Shown piece by piece: positions 12,133 through 24,675 of a stretch of 64,000 bases of DNA. Position numbers and translations under genes: made by a program. The notes beneath the pieces are model-generated. The model did no database searches. It had not been told where the DNA came from and saw only the letters and a list, made by a program, of their open reading frames with translations. Numbering within the stretch: the stretch's first letter is position 1; the number at the start of each line of letters is the position of its first letter. This DNA is from Symbiodinium natans (lineage: Eukaryota > Sar > Dinophyceae > Suessiales > Symbiodiniaceae): positions 126,001-190,000 of the forward strand of contig CAJNDS010002326.1 in assembly GCA_905221605.1 (NCBI GenBank). Reading direction: 5' to 3'.

Positions 12133-14588
12133 TCACAGCTTGGCACGCTGGGGCTTGAAGCCCAAGCCCTTTGAAATGATTTCCAGCTGCACTTCATTGG
12201 CGCCGCCATAAACTCCTCAGCATTGATCAAAATCAAGACTGGCATGGCAGCATGAGATAAAACTACGCAAGTCTCATTCCAGACTTATAGGCGCCCGGCG
12301 CGTGACTCTTTGGTCCATCATGATCTTGCCAATGGGTGAGTTTTTCAAATATCCGTATCCTCGCACGGGGCCAGACGTCGCAACGATTCGCAACGGCAGC
12401 GTCGGAGCTGAACCCGGAGATGAACCCCACAGCAAGCCCCATCCCAACCTAAAAAGCTCCCACGATCGAGCGCGCGCTTAGGGTGTGCGTGCACTCACCT
12501 GTCCTCCGAAGAGCTGCTGGCAGCGGTCTGCCACCTGGAAGCTGAGGTCCGTGGCAAAGAACTTGGCCATGGAAGCTCCCTCCGCAGAGAGCTTCTTGTC
12601 GCAGGCGTCTGAGATGCATCGGTCCACAAAAGTGGTGCCAATCTGCACTTCCGTCCGAAGCTTGGCCAGCTCCTGCTGCACACCCTGCAGGGTGCCCAGG
12701 TTGGCACCGAAGGCCGCGCGGCCGTGTGCGTAGTTCACGGTTAGTGCCAGGGCCCGCCGAGCCGCGGCCATGCTGGCGACTGCAATTGACAGCCTCTCCC
12801 TTGGAAGATGATGCATCATGTACTGAAATCCCATTCCTTCCTCGCCCACCAGGTTTTCCCGAGGCACAAACACATTCTCCAGGGTGATGAGGCAAGTGTC
12901 GCTTGCATGCTTCCCCAACTTCCCGAAGCGCTTGGCACAACTCACGCCCGGCATCTCAGACTCAATGACGAGCATGGAGATGCCACGGGCACCCTTGCTT
13001 GGATCCGTGACACATGCGACCACGGTCAATTCCGCCACTGCGCCGCTGGAGATCCACATCTTCCGCCCATTCACCGTCCACCCGCCATTGGAAGGCACGG
13101 CGCGGCAGGAGAGCTTCCCGAGATCGCTACCAACCTCCGGCTCGGACATGGCCACGGCAATCACCTCACTGCAGGCAATCTACATCACAAGAAGAGCACG
13201 ATACCGTTACGAACTGCTACATAACCATATGAGAGAGAGAGAGAGAGAGCTAATGGCGTCTGTCCACAGGCTACTTGGCGAACTGAGCACGGCATGTCAT
13301 GGCAACCGCGAGCTTCAGAAAACCATGGATCTTCTGAGGCAAGCGCCGCACCTCGTTTCAGTTTCGGGAGCCAGCGAGCTCGCTGCTCTTCTGTGCAGCT
13401 CTCCGTGAAGTACGAGAGAACCATGTCGTTGCCAAGGTTTACAAACAGGCCTCCGCATCCAAGATCCTCCACCTCCTCAATAACGACACAGTTATGCCTC
13501 CAGTCCAGGCCAAGACCTCCACATAAGGGGGATGTGATCGCTTTTTTTCCTGTATGGTTCCCCTTCTTCTGCTCCTTTTTCTTCTATTGCGTATGTTCAG
13601 AGCATTTTGTTGTGTATTAGGGTTGAGGTTTACGTGATTAGTTGTTTAGGGTTTCGGCTTTTCGGGTAGAAGGATGATATATGAGGCTTCGGGAAAACAA
13701 GCAAACGTACACGGAGCAAAAAGAAGAGGCAACAAAATTGCCCCTCCTCCACAAGCCACAGGTATGCCGAGTGTGAGGTAGAAGCCTTCATCGGCCATCT
13801 TGGCATAAACTTCTCTGCCAACAATCCCTTTTGCTTCAAACTTCGCATACTCGGGCAACACGTGCCGCTTGAGAAACGCCCTGCAGGAAGCGCGGTAAGC
13901 CTCATGCGCGTCCCCGTACACATCGCGCTGCAGCGCCAGGACTTTATTGCTGTCGAATTGGACCTAGGACGCAAGACGCTCTGAAGTAACCCTGGCATGC
14001 GATTGATCGCATGATCGCTCCAGGAACTGACTTAGCCAGTGACAGGTGCGGCATGGGCTGGTCTTCGCGGGGGCGGCACTGAGGACCCTTCGAGGCACCC
14101 CACAAAGGAGTTGGGAGCAAATGCAAGGATGTAGTCCTCCGGGCAAGCGCCAGTAGATGCAACAAACATGCTCGCACTGAGCCTTGCACACAACATAGCA
14201 GCAGCTTCAGAAGTTCTGAAGGCCTCACTGTGGACCTCCAAAAACTCTTTGGTGCAGTCTTTGCCGCCATGCAGCAAAACGATGTTTCTCCCAGCAGGGT
14301 GTTCGTCAACGAATCTCGTCACATCCTGGGCTTGTCTCCGCTGTTTCTCAAGCTGAGGTGTTTACAGGTACTAGCAGCACTAGCTCATGTTACGCCGTGT
14401 TCCCCCATGTTCCCCCATGTTCCCCCAATGCTGGTAGGCTCATATACTCTGTCGTTCACAATCAACCAGCAATCGTCCGCTGTGCAGTGCTTGGCGACTT
14501 CGGCTCGAGTCAAGACGGGCCTTGGGGCTTCCTGACTCGCCATCTGCAACCTCGGCAGCTTGCCACCAGCGAGGGGACTGGACGCCAT
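12133..14588 (-). CDS. Cytochrome b5-acyl-CoA dehydrogenase fusion protein
   Basis: Seven exons join in phase to 478 codons: 14442-14588, 14224-14325, 13747-13963, 13350-13516, 12504-13164, 12300-12359, 12133-12215. Inferred donors are GA, GC, GA, GC, GA, GC, with none GT. Exons 1-2 encode a cytochrome b5 domain with both heme-ligand histidines (DEHPAG and EFLEVHSE). Exons 3-7 encode a whole acyl-CoA dehydrogenase: the FAD/substrate loop AVAMSEPEVGSDL, the WTVNGRKMWISSG strand, the catalytic-base helix with PRERL, and the C-terminal QLFGGYGYL and RVTRVYGGANE. The YEGT glutamate used by MCAD is Gly here, so the base should be the Glu of PRERL, as in long-chain and isovaleryl dehydrogenases. 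Likely role: alpha,beta-dehydrogenation of an acyl-CoA with electrons passing to or from the heme. Cyt b5-ACAD fusions are known in fungi. The start could also be the ATG at 14543. The exon 4/5 junction is uncertain by a few bases. Confidence 0.92.
13231..13249 (+). repeat. (GA)n microsatellite in an intron
   Basis: About nine GA units inside the fourth intron of the cytochrome b5-acyl-CoA dehydrogenase gene. Confidence 0.9.
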
Positions 14589-16239
14589 GCACGGCAAACC
14601 TTGTGGCACGAAACACGAGCGGTATTTCTCTCGGTTTGCTCGCTACTCGTGTCGTTGGTTTTTTGGAAATGCTTCGCGATTTTTTTTGGCTGATTGGAAC
14701 AGAGAGTTGCAACCCTCGAGCCTCTCCGAGCAAAATCACACCAAAAGACTCCTTCATACTCCTGCACACGTCAAGCCAAGGGAAGCCGGTGCGGGCTTTG
14801 GGCTTTCGCTCATTTTTCACCACCGCGCGGGAGCTCCGTGCATCTCAGAGAGGTCAGGCCTGGCAAGTGACGACTTTCCAGGAGCGCTGGCAGCTGAGCA
14901 TCTGAGTGCAACCAGCGCACTGTTTTGTTTCGCCGGGTCCTGAACTCCCCGCAGTCATCAGACATGCGAAGGCCTTTCTCGGCTGGCCCACGTGAGCATT
15001 GGCGAAAGTTGCTTTCCAAGGACTCATGGGAACGCCTATTTTACGCACTGTGCTCGTCCCATCTCTCGGGGGTTCGTTCCACCAATGCACAGTGGCGCAA
15101 GCTACGGATTCCTGGCTAAATTCTCATCGGTAGTATCTTCGACACGCTTGAGCTTTTGTACAAGTGATGTGACAGCTATTTGAGGCTAGAACCACATCAG
15201 GGCAAGGACTTGGACAGTCTGGACATGTTTGAATCGAGCAGGGCGGCCCGCTCTCTGATTCAAACCTGTAGTCTCGTCGTGCAAAGCCTGCAAAGCCTGT
15301 CGCTGCTCTTCACATTTCATGGTGGCTGCAATGCAGACACAGTATGGCCCAAAGTCCTGCGCAATGAAAGGGGCTCAGCACATGCTGGCCGATGAAAAAA
15401 TTCCATGTGGCAGAAGTGGCATTCTGGCGTTCTCACCTGCACTAACCTCCAGCAAAGCCTACAGGAACACCTGCGCAGTTGTCACGACCGGGGAAGCACA
15501 ACAGCGACGATAACTGAGATGATAGAGGCCAACTTCTGCGCGGGCACGGCCCTCATTGCAGGGATGCCGCAAGCTCCAAAGCTCACGAACTCTGCGTGAG
15601 AGGCAACCCTACATCCAGGCTCCTACTGCCCGCCTTCTCAGCACTATATTGAGCGAGCGAAGGTGCCCTGAAACCTTCAACTCTTTCTGGAACTGCCTCT
15701 CTGCCTTGGCATCCTACGCTCACGGTTCAGGGCACCTCCGCCAGGGTACAGGGCATGATCGCACAGGAGGCCCTCAAGTGTACCCCCCCGCGGTATGCAG
15801 TACTCAGCAGGAAACGGCACCGACCCGGGCATAGGGTCCAGGTCAGGCCACTTCCTTACCGCTGTCTCCAAAGGATTTTTTACAACTGGAACCGATCTCG
15901 CTGCCACACCAACTTCAGTCAATTTTTCCCAGGACAGAGGAATCTCTGAACATTCAAGGAAGTTGGTATTGGCAAGACTTCGCCCTGGAAGCGTCTTTGG
16001 AACTGTCACATGGGCCATATTGCACCTACTCCTATATCTTTTGACTCAGTTGTCAATGCTCTCAAGTATTCGGTTCAAAAAAGGCACAAGTATCGAAGAC
16101 CCTCACAGGGATATCTCGGCCGGGCTCACTGAGGATCCCGTGCGAATTTCAGCTCTGGCTGCCGAGTTGACAGCCAGAACATTCTTTGCCCAGCGCCTTA
16201 GCGGCTTTTGACCAGAGGATGCATGGGCTACATTGGGCT

Positions 16240-19200
16240 ACATGAAGCTCAATGGTGCTCTAAGCCTGCTGCACGACCCAGCCGAGATCTTGAGAACGCC
16301 GAAGCATCGGTTCAAGTCAGGAACGGCCTCCAGCACGAAGCAACGGCGCAGCAGGCAGCGATGAGTTCCGCGATGCTGCGCCAGGCTGTGCAAGAAGATC
16401 TCTTGCAGACGAGCAGCTGCGACAAGGCCGCCGGAACTCAGCACACAAAAAAAGGTAACTGGCAATCTTCTGCAGTGCTGGCCGGCACAAGCAATTTGAC
16501 CTCAGAAGGGGACCTGCCAAGTTTTGGTAGTTCGGAAAAGGCGCCTGTGCCTTAGAAACAACCAGAGGCGAAGCTGCAGTACCGCAACCCACCCAGACAG
16601 CTTCCCAGAAAGGTCAGCACATGTCCGCACCAAGCAGCGATGCCGCTTCGGCCTTGAGCAGTTTGCGCAGAGACCAGCTCGCTTTGCTTTGCTTCTCAAA
16701 GCTCACGCACGCTCGGGGCCACGCTGCATCAAAGTGCTATATACATCGGAAAAATGGCGATCCCTGGGCCGCAAGCCGCAACACTCAGAAGTCGACATGG
16801 TACCAGCAAACGTCTTGGCGAGCTGCGTTCAGACCCAGATCAGGTCATCGAAGATTGTGCCACAGCCTTGCACAAGAAATCCTTGCTGGAGCCACTGGTT
16901 TGCATCTGAGCGCAACGTTTGGGAAGCGCGAAAGCTGAGGCCAAAGCATGCCACTCCACAGCAGCAGCTTTGGCTGTGGCCACCTCATCCTGCCGCAAAG
17001 AGGACTCAGTCTGGAAACACGCACGAGAAACCTACCCCACATCCCGCGAAACGAAAGAGATTCTGAAGGGAGAAGCTCTGTTGCTCAACCCAAATCTGAT
17101 CTTTCTGCCAAGAGCAATGCGCACAGCTTCTCTCGGCGAGTCCTCGTCCTCGCCCGAAATGGATTCCTCGTAGGCAATTGCAGGATCCTGAGCAGGACTG
17201 AGCATGTCGCAGGGGAGCAGTCGCTTCTCCACCGAGCTTACATGTTCTATGTCAAAAGATCAGTACACCCACTCCTGTCATTCCTCTTCCAGTACTCTTC
17301 TTGCAAGGGTAAAGCGGTTTGTGGAACCGGGCCTCTCCACCAGAAGCGGTCTCGGACGAGCCCGTGATGGGCTCCTGCAGCTGACCCGACGAAGCTTTGG
17401 TTGAGGTTTCTAGTGAGGCGTGGCTCGACATACTCAAACTGCTGCAAGCATGTCCAGCGCACCTGCAACACCCCCTGCTGGTGCGTGACATGGGCCACAT
17501 GAGCGTACATGCGTCCTCTGGAATCATATCGGGCACCCCAGTCTTTACACGGCGGGAGCGGATCACCTGGCCGAAGCTCGTCACAGAGTGGCGTGGCAAA
17601 AGGTGGGAAGAGGTGGCAAAGATGCCTTGTCGGAATCAGGCAGCGCCTTCGTAGGACGGAACTCCGCAGCCTCAAGAGGCACGTTTTTCCCGTTCTTTTT
17701 CCGTTCTTTTCCCGAGTCCTAGCAAGAAGCCCAGCCAAGCTGAAGACCTTCGGGTTGAGGCCTCCGGCCTTGACCACTTGCTCGGCCTGAACGAAAACAT
17801 GCCACACTAAAGCCACACAAGTAGCCGCAAGAGTAGAGTTGTGCCAAAGAGTGCCAACCCGTGGAGGACGAACGAAGCGCCTCGTGCCCTGGGTCCACCT
17901 CCAAGGCACCACCAAATCAACCAAACCAACGGACCGTTTTGGAGGCTCCTGCGGGCTCCCGGCCTCAAGGGTTAGTCCAGGGGGCGGGCCGATGGTCTGC
18001 AGCTCGAGAACCTGTCCAATCGAATCTCCAAAGGTAGGGGCTCTGCTGCTGTTCCAGGTTTCCTGATGTTTTGTGATGCTTCCTGCCTCCGAGTTCAGCA
18101 GATCGTCCAGTGAGTCCAGTCCTGTACAGCGATTCTCAAGAAAGCAAGTGAGTCGCGCAGTTCAGTATGTGAGGCTGCCAGTATCGGATTCTGTGGCTCC
18201 AGGCCTGCCACGGGAAGCTTTGGCTAGCAAGCCATGTTTGTACAGATGTTCTTGTCAATCAAGGAAGCTTTGAGACAGAAGGTTACAGACACCAATGCAC
18301 AAGCTCCTGCCACGCCCGACTCCGCGAAATCGTCGGGCAGCACATACTCCGTGCCACTTTGACCTTCCCAATCTGGACGTACAAAGGGGTACAATATCTC
18401 AGTACCAGTGAGGCGAGGCAGACATTAACCCCGCACCTTCTTCAAAGTACGACATGAAGGCTGCCAGGTCATTGCAAGCCTACGGATGCGAGATGAAGCC
18501 GCGACGTGACATAGAGGCTGCAAGAAGCCTCGTCGTAGGCCATGTACCTGAGTTCGATGGCGCTGAGCGGGGGGGATCTCTCACAACGGAATGCAAATTC
18601 AGGCCCAGCTGAGACGAAAACTCTGCCATCTCGCAGAGGTCAAGCCCATAGAGTGGGTTGAATTCTTCTGCCTGTCCGCAGGCTGTGCTCAGAATAGCTA
18701 GGGCAGCTAGGCTTGTGTCAGTGATGCCTGAGGGTCCAGAGCGGCTTCATGTTCTGCAGCCTGCTCCTTAGCAGACCTTGGCCGCGACACTACTTAGGAG
18801 CTGAGTCGCTTTTCGTCACAATGCTGATCTGAGTGCTCTTCCCAGCGAAAACCACGAACTCTTCCCCTGGAAGGCCGTTCACCTATCGGATCGACCATGA
18901 ATCAGGTAAGAAGCCCTGCCAGAAACGACACAGATTCTAGAAGGCTTGTGGCGGCCTTCAGCAGGCCTGTGCGATGGCGCAACCACATGGCAAAGGTGGC
19001 GCCATCCTTTTGAACTTCTGAAACAGACTGTGCCCTGTCGCAAGCTTGGGAAGATGTGAGCGCCTGCCTTCGTGTATTGCTTGAGCTCTGCAGGGGCCTG
19101 CTGCTAGAGAATATCAGAACCAGAAGGGGGAAAGAAGAAGATCAAGATGGGAAGTGCCTCTTGGTGCAACACCGCCAAGGATACGTTCCGCCCAGGCCTC

Positions 19201-19640
19201 AGAATGATGCCAATGGTGAACTGATCAGCCACTGCACTGTTGAGTACTGTGAGCTGCTAGTTGCAGTTGACCGAGGGGGCTTCGCTCGCCTCACTCGCGT
19301 GAGCAAACTCGAGGGATCATTGTTCTTACCTCGGGTGAAGCACTCAGCCTCAGCCCACTTGTGTACCGTCAAAGGGAACAAGTTGAGCAGAGAACCCCAA
19401 CCGCAAGCGGACTTGGCGGGCATGTCAGCAGCCAGCATGGCGGCCACTGCCTCCGTGGCATCTGCAATGTCCTGTTTTGAAAAGCAGGATGCTTATTCAC
19501 ATACGACTGCGTGTTGCAAGCAGAGCCTTCTGCAGATTGGCAACGATCATCTCTTCCATTGCAGCCTCCTCCAGCAAGACACTACCGAACAGCACACCTG
19601 TACTGAGCCTAATCGCTTTGAACGGCTGGAGCCAACAATG
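16240..19640 (-). CDS. Duplicated gene of unknown function, copy A
   Basis: Minus-strand exons recur at matching places in copy B. Examples: about 19505-19610 (MEEMIVANLQK, GC donor), 19330-19471 (SACGWGSLLNLFPLTVHKW, GTAAGA donor), about 18980-19040 (DGATFAMWLRHRTGLLK), about 18805-18890 (VNGLPGEEFVVFAGKSTQ), about 18590-18730 (GQAEEFNPLYGLDLCEM), about 18480-18560 (RYMAYDEASCSLYVTS), about 18300-18380 (GQSGTEYVLPDDFAESG), about 18105 (GLDSLDDLLNSE), 17900-18030 (VLELQTIGPPPGLTLEAG), 17329-17600 (contains WGARYDSRGRMYAHVAH) and about 16270-16440 (LVAAARLQEIFLHSLAQH). The PPPGL segment is typical of disordered parts of dinoflagellate proteins. I recognise no catalytic domain; a WW-like look around 17560 is too weak to use. 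Exon order is given; exact splice sites are mostly not fixed. Confidence 0.5.
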
Positions 19641-20789
19641 CCAGCGGCAGAAAGGACAGCATTCGACAAGCAAAAAACCAACTTGTTGGCCACAGGGACT
19701 CGGAGACTCGGAGGAACAGCATGCTCGGTGCTGGACTTGCTTTGCTGCATCAGTCCTCACATGAACTCGGAAGAATGACTCTGAAAAGAAAGGGCGCTTG
19801 GCGGAACAGCTTCGGAAAGGCGACGACGAAAGCTCTGCCTGGCCTGTATGGTGCTGCTAAAGCAGAGCCAGCAGCATGCATTCAACGTAGGAGTGAGGGC
19901 ACAATGTCGGAGCAAAAAAACATCCCGCGATGGGATCCTTATGCGCCGTGCTTCGGAATAAATGCAATGAATTCCCGTGCCGATTCAGGATCGTCCTTGG
20001 CAACAGACTAGAACTGTGTAGCAGTATGTCACAGCCAGAGTCCGCGAAACCCGAGCGAGTGGCAGGAAATCCCTGACCCTGTAGAAACCGCAGGCGGAGC
20101 AGGTCAAAAATGCTAGTCGCAGTTTTTGGTGGCGACCTTTGAGGCGACCGGTCCGATCCAACGCCTACGAAGTAGGACCACATAGAGGAAATGCCCAGGA
20201 GAACCAAACCTGTCTGCGGCAAGCCAGATGTTAAAGCTCAAAGTTGCGGTTGAGTGATTTGCTCCAGAGGCATCACTTCCCCAATCAAATTTGGGTCTCA
20301 TCTAACAATGAAGAGTCTGAAGAGTCTCAGAAAAAAGGGGGGGGGGGCATAATGACCAAGAGCATGTCTCCTCAACAGCCCAGGCATAGGAAGGCGCACC
20401 CATGATTCCTGCGACAAACAACGCAAACCAGGACACTGGGGTTGGGCAGCCAGAATCATGATCATAGTAGTAATCAAAATAACATTGAAAACCCTAAATA
20501 ATGATCATAATGTTAATACTCATGTCTTCACTCCAGCACTTGCCTCAAACAAGGCTAAAAGCCAAGAAGAAGTGGCACACCGATGCCCCGGTGCACAATT
20601 TCGCTGCATCATCTGTTCTCCCAAGCCTAAAGGGGTTGTAGATGGGCAGCGGCCGGGGGAAAGTCTTCACCGCACCTCTGTTATGGAGGTCCCCTCATCA
20701 CAGCAAAACGAAACACCAAGCTGAGTGCTTTTGTCTTCTCTCGGGGCAGGGAACGGGGAGGGAGGGGGGTCACCGCATGTAGCTTTTCT

Positions 20790-20990
20790 TTGGGCTGCCA
20801 CGCGCCGTGGAAGGTTGGGACTTGGTAGCCCAACCATTTGTCGCTTTGACTGCCAGTAGGTTCGATCTGCACCCCACAACAGTCATAAACGGCAGACACG
20901 CATACTTGAGCCACAAGTGCTTCCTGAGAAACTCCATCCTCTGAGAAGTGGTGGGTGAGGCGTGTGAGTATGGCCACAAGACATCTCCAA
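20790..20990 (-). CDS. Unidentified coding exon(s)
   Basis: The minus frame contains LTHHFSEDGVSQEALVAQ and SDKWLGYQVPTFHGAWQP with good amino-acid balance. No family recognised and the exon limits are unknown. A hydrophobic segment at about 21040-21140 (GQLVVGAALLVLMCLLP) in the same direction could be a neighbouring membrane exon. Confidence 0.35.
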
Positions 20991-21781
20991 TCTTTCTGAA
21001 AACTTTGATACGGCGGTGCGCATTCACTGGCTGCGCGGGCTTTTGCGGGAATCCCGAAGCAAGCAGATGCTTGGCAACAAGCACATCAGCACAAGAAGCG
21101 CAGCACCAACAACAAGTTGGCCCCAAGGTTTTGCACCGCCTGACACTGCAAACCCTAAACCTCTAATGAAGGCAAACCGGCTCATGGGCCTTCCAGCGAG
21201 CCCTATACGTCCCACAAGTTCACCTGCGCTGCTTGGATGCCTTCCGTATCTGGCAGCCCAACTGTGCGGACCCCACTTGGACCGCCGAGGCGACGCACGC
21301 AAGCGCTTACAATGAACAAGCATGTTATACCATTGGGTACATTCGCGTTTTATGCTGGAGGTCGCTTACATAATCAAGTTTAGTATTCCAAAAGCCCAAC
21401 CAAACACCATTAATCTTTACGTTCACTTCTGGTGAGGGGGGGGCCTTATGCGCGGGCGGGAGAGGAGAGGAACCGAACGCTTTTCATCAACCCGCATGCT
21501 TCTGTCCTTCAGACTTCTGTCCTTCAGATCATCTGGTCTTGGCAGTTCTCGCAGTGGTTGGTCCTTGCACAGTTCTTGACAGGTCTGGAACAGGCCTGGA
21601 TGCTTTAAGTGGGTTATGCACGCACAGCCCTGAGGACGCTACCCAAGGCCGTTGTCTGAGCACACCTTCCTTGCGACATGTGGACTAACACAGGAGACAC
21701 ACCAGAGACGCCATACACGTCCTTGTACATTCACTCGTTTTATCGGCCGTTGCTAGTACTGGTGCCATGTCTCTCTAGGCA

Positions 21782-21930
21782 TCAGGAAACATAACGGCCC
21801 AGCAACAATTTTTGGCCAGCCTTTCCCCAGAGGGCCTCTTCCACCACCGGGGCAAAAGAAGGCCACAAGGCTTTCAAAGCACAATCAAGGACGTGCTGAA
21901 ACTGAGTCATTTGCCGATTTCTTGGAGAAG
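21782..21930 (-). CDS. Unidentified C-terminal exon
   Basis: The minus frame ends in a stop at 21782 and contains LKALWPSFAPVVEEALWGKA and GQKLLLGRYVS. The Trp-Pro...Val-Glu pattern recalls lipid-transfer (SMP) modules only vaguely, so I do not assign it. Confidence 0.35.
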
Positions 21931-22715
21931 CAGCCCAAAGAAAACAACAGCAACCATCAGGACTGCTAGGCCATGCAACGAGTCTGCAGTTGTGAGCCCA
22001 TGCGGCCAGGGCACCATCAATCGCAGGCCACCCTCTTGCACCGACTCCCTGCAAAGGAGCGCGGTCATGGTTGGGACTTTGCACAAGTAGCCACAAGTAG
22101 CCCCAAACATTCAAGCACCCTCACGCTTTGGGCAAGTGGCTTTCGCCCCTTCAGCACGACACGCTGCCATGTGCGGCCATGCGCTTCAGAGACCTTGGCT
22201 GGACGCACGAGTCGCGTCAGTCGCACAACCTTCAACTGCCAGGCCGGAGTATCATGTGCAAGTCTTCGAGAAACATGGCAATTGTACGTGATTCTGGTAA
22301 GGCCTCACCCACGATGTAGGCGCGATAATCCTGGCAACGCTCTAGACATCTCTAGATCTACTGGATCTACCATTTTCAGCGCTTTGTACGGGTAGGGGCT
22401 GTGTTAGTCTGCATTGCGGCTGCACAGTGGGCAGGCCTGGCCCTCGCCAGCTTGGAGCCAGCCACCTCCCTGCAAATAGTCAAGCCGATCTGCAGGAACC
22501 TGATGGTGCTGCGATGGACTGCGCTGTGCTTCCAATAATGATTTTTCGTTCAACGCGCCGAACGCAGCGTGGCCTCAAAGCACTGCTCGTCATATTCACC
22601 CTCTGGCAAGAGGCCGCCTTCTGCTGTGACGGGCATCCAGCTGAAGATGCCTTGCGGGCATCAGGGAAGGCTCGCAGTGACTGTGCTTTCCTCACTTAGT
22701 CTGCGGAGCTCCCTC

Positions 22716-22749
22716 GCTCTCTCTCGCTCGCTCTCTCTCTCTCTCTCTT
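22716..22749 (+). repeat. (CT)n microsatellite
   Basis: About 15 CT/CTCG units, simple sequence, inside the block unique to copy A. Confidence 0.9.
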
Positions 22750-23239
22750 GAATATTGTTTCGCCTCCGCCATGTTCGTCCTCGATGAACTCGGGCGCGTC
22801 GAAAGGGTCGTACCTCGGTCAGCTTTGCACTCTGGTAGAAGCTGTTTGCATGGAACAGCTGATTGAAACAGAAATGCTGGAAATGACTAGGCACGTCTGA
22901 ACCACTTCGGCCCGTGCTCCAGTCCTGTGGTGCTGCCTTTGCTCACCAGTCTCCCGATGGGCCTGCAGCACCCCCACGTTGGGATTGCAAATCAACCCGC
23001 GTCGTGTCATCAGCTCCCTGCATGGGAGGTATCAGAGCATCACCAGATTCCTCTTGGGCAACTTCCCCACCAAAGGCAGGGACTTGAGGCAAGAACACAA
23101 CGGCTAGCGGCTAGGGGAAGTTGTGGTCTGCAAAAAACTTGCAAAGTCAAACGAAAGCTTGGGGGCGACCAGCGAGTGTCCTCCAACTGGCTTCGCCGTG
23201 GGACGGAAGATCGAAGCCGAGAATGATGGCCTACTCGTG

Positions 23240-23640
23240 CTTGCCTGCAAGACCAGGCAGCCTCAATGCTTCACATGCCATCCACAAAAAGTGTGCAAAG
23301 ACACAGGCCTGCGCGATCGGCACAAGCCCGCAAAAGCCTCAACAAGAAGTTAGGCAGTCTCTCTTGTGCTGAGCTTCCGCAGTATCGACAGTGAGAGCGG
23401 CCGAGCCAATTGCAGTGACACCCAGCGAGAGAGTAGCTACGCACGTACGATGATGGGCCAGGCTAGCCTCAGAACATGTTCCAGGCAGTGTACACAGCGT
23501 GGCGTGCAGAAGCTGTTGCAAATGCCCGGGCAGAGCTTGAGCTGCCAAACGAGCCATATGGCCCGCTGTGACAGCAGTAAGAAGCTGGCCTTGAGGCCCG
23601 GATTCGGAGCTTGCAGTGGAGGTCCCGAAGGCGTCGCGGA
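23240..23640 (-). CDS. Unidentified coding exons, possibly membrane protein
   Basis: Two minus-strand segments. About 23345-23640: long open frame with LLTAVTAGHMARLAAQALPG and VATLSLGVTAIGSAALTV. About 23250-23330: LVPIAQACVFAHFLWMACEA. Both carry stretches hydrophobic enough to be transmembrane. The second faintly resembles a TM3 of adhesion-type receptors, which is not enough for a call. Confidence 0.35.
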
Positions 23641-24675
23641 CTTGGCAGATGCAACTTTAGCTCGTGTAGGCCGTATATGACAAAAGTAAAACGTGTGTGA
23701 GCACGTTGCGAAAACAACATGGCACTGTTTGAGATAAACGATCGTCTTCGCTCAGCCCCAGTATCCCCTGCTCCTTCACTTCTGGGGCCTCGGCTCTCGT
23801 GAGTTGCCAAGTGCATGGTAGGCACGGCAGCGCGACAGCCATGGCTCCACCCTGATCGCCAAGGCTTCTCCTGAGGCTTCTGCTGAGGCTTTTGCTGAGG
23901 CACTTGCTGGCTCGCCCCTGCTTTGACTGCAATTGCTCGCACATGCTCGTCTTTTACATGCTTAAGCTGCTCCCTTGTTGGTGCTCCACATGTTGAACCA
24001 ACATCAAGCTAGAAAAGGATAATACCTTTGCGCTGGAGATGTTTCGCGGCAGTGTTGCTTGTCATGCCGCGATGGCGAATTTTCCTCCGAGCAGCGCAGC
24101 CATCCAATCCAGCTTGTTTACAGAGAACTTGGTCGAGGTGACCCTGCTCGAGAAACACTCGAGAATCATTGACTGCTCAGGTAGACGCAGAGTCGTCATC
24201 TGCCTGCAGAAACATCTCATGTTCGATCAAAAACCATGAACATGATTTTGGAAGATTTGCTTCTTTTCATCCCTGAAAAGGATCACCTTCAATGATGTTG
24301 CAAAGGATGCCTTCACTCAATCTAATGTTGCGAAAGATGCCTTCACTCAACAACTTGCATCGATTTGCCTTCCATCTGGCGCCACCCTTCAGATGAAGCA
24401 AATAAAGAGGAAGCATCAAGCACCTGCCGAACCTCAACACCTGTAAACCTTCAATCTTCTCAATGCTGAACTGTCGGATAAAAGCGCTTTTTTCTCACGG
24501 CTAACGCTACTACCTTACAGAGCATGCATTCACATCACCGCGAAACTTTGCCACAGCAAAAAGGGTTGCACAAACCCGGGCTCTGCCCTCAACAACGGAA
24601 GATGAAACACAGCGGTTGCAGCTGTCCAGTTCCAGAACCCAGGTGTGCTTGGCGGACGCCAAAGCTCAGACTGGC

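Larger units (their letters stand above)
19830..23665. other. Block present only in copy A of the duplication
   Basis: About 3.8 kb with no counterpart in copy B, where about 130 unrelated bases sit instead (31876-32004). It contains several minus-strand coding-like segments (listed separately), a G run near 20339-20347 and CT repeats. I see no terminal repeats that would mark it as one transposon. Confidence 0.7.

Noticed and set aside
17540-17600. WW domain around DPLPPCKDWGARYDSRGRMY
   Set aside because: The first half resembles a WW domain, but the second conserved Trp-x-x-Pro and the middle strand are missing, and spacing around the first Trp is wrong.
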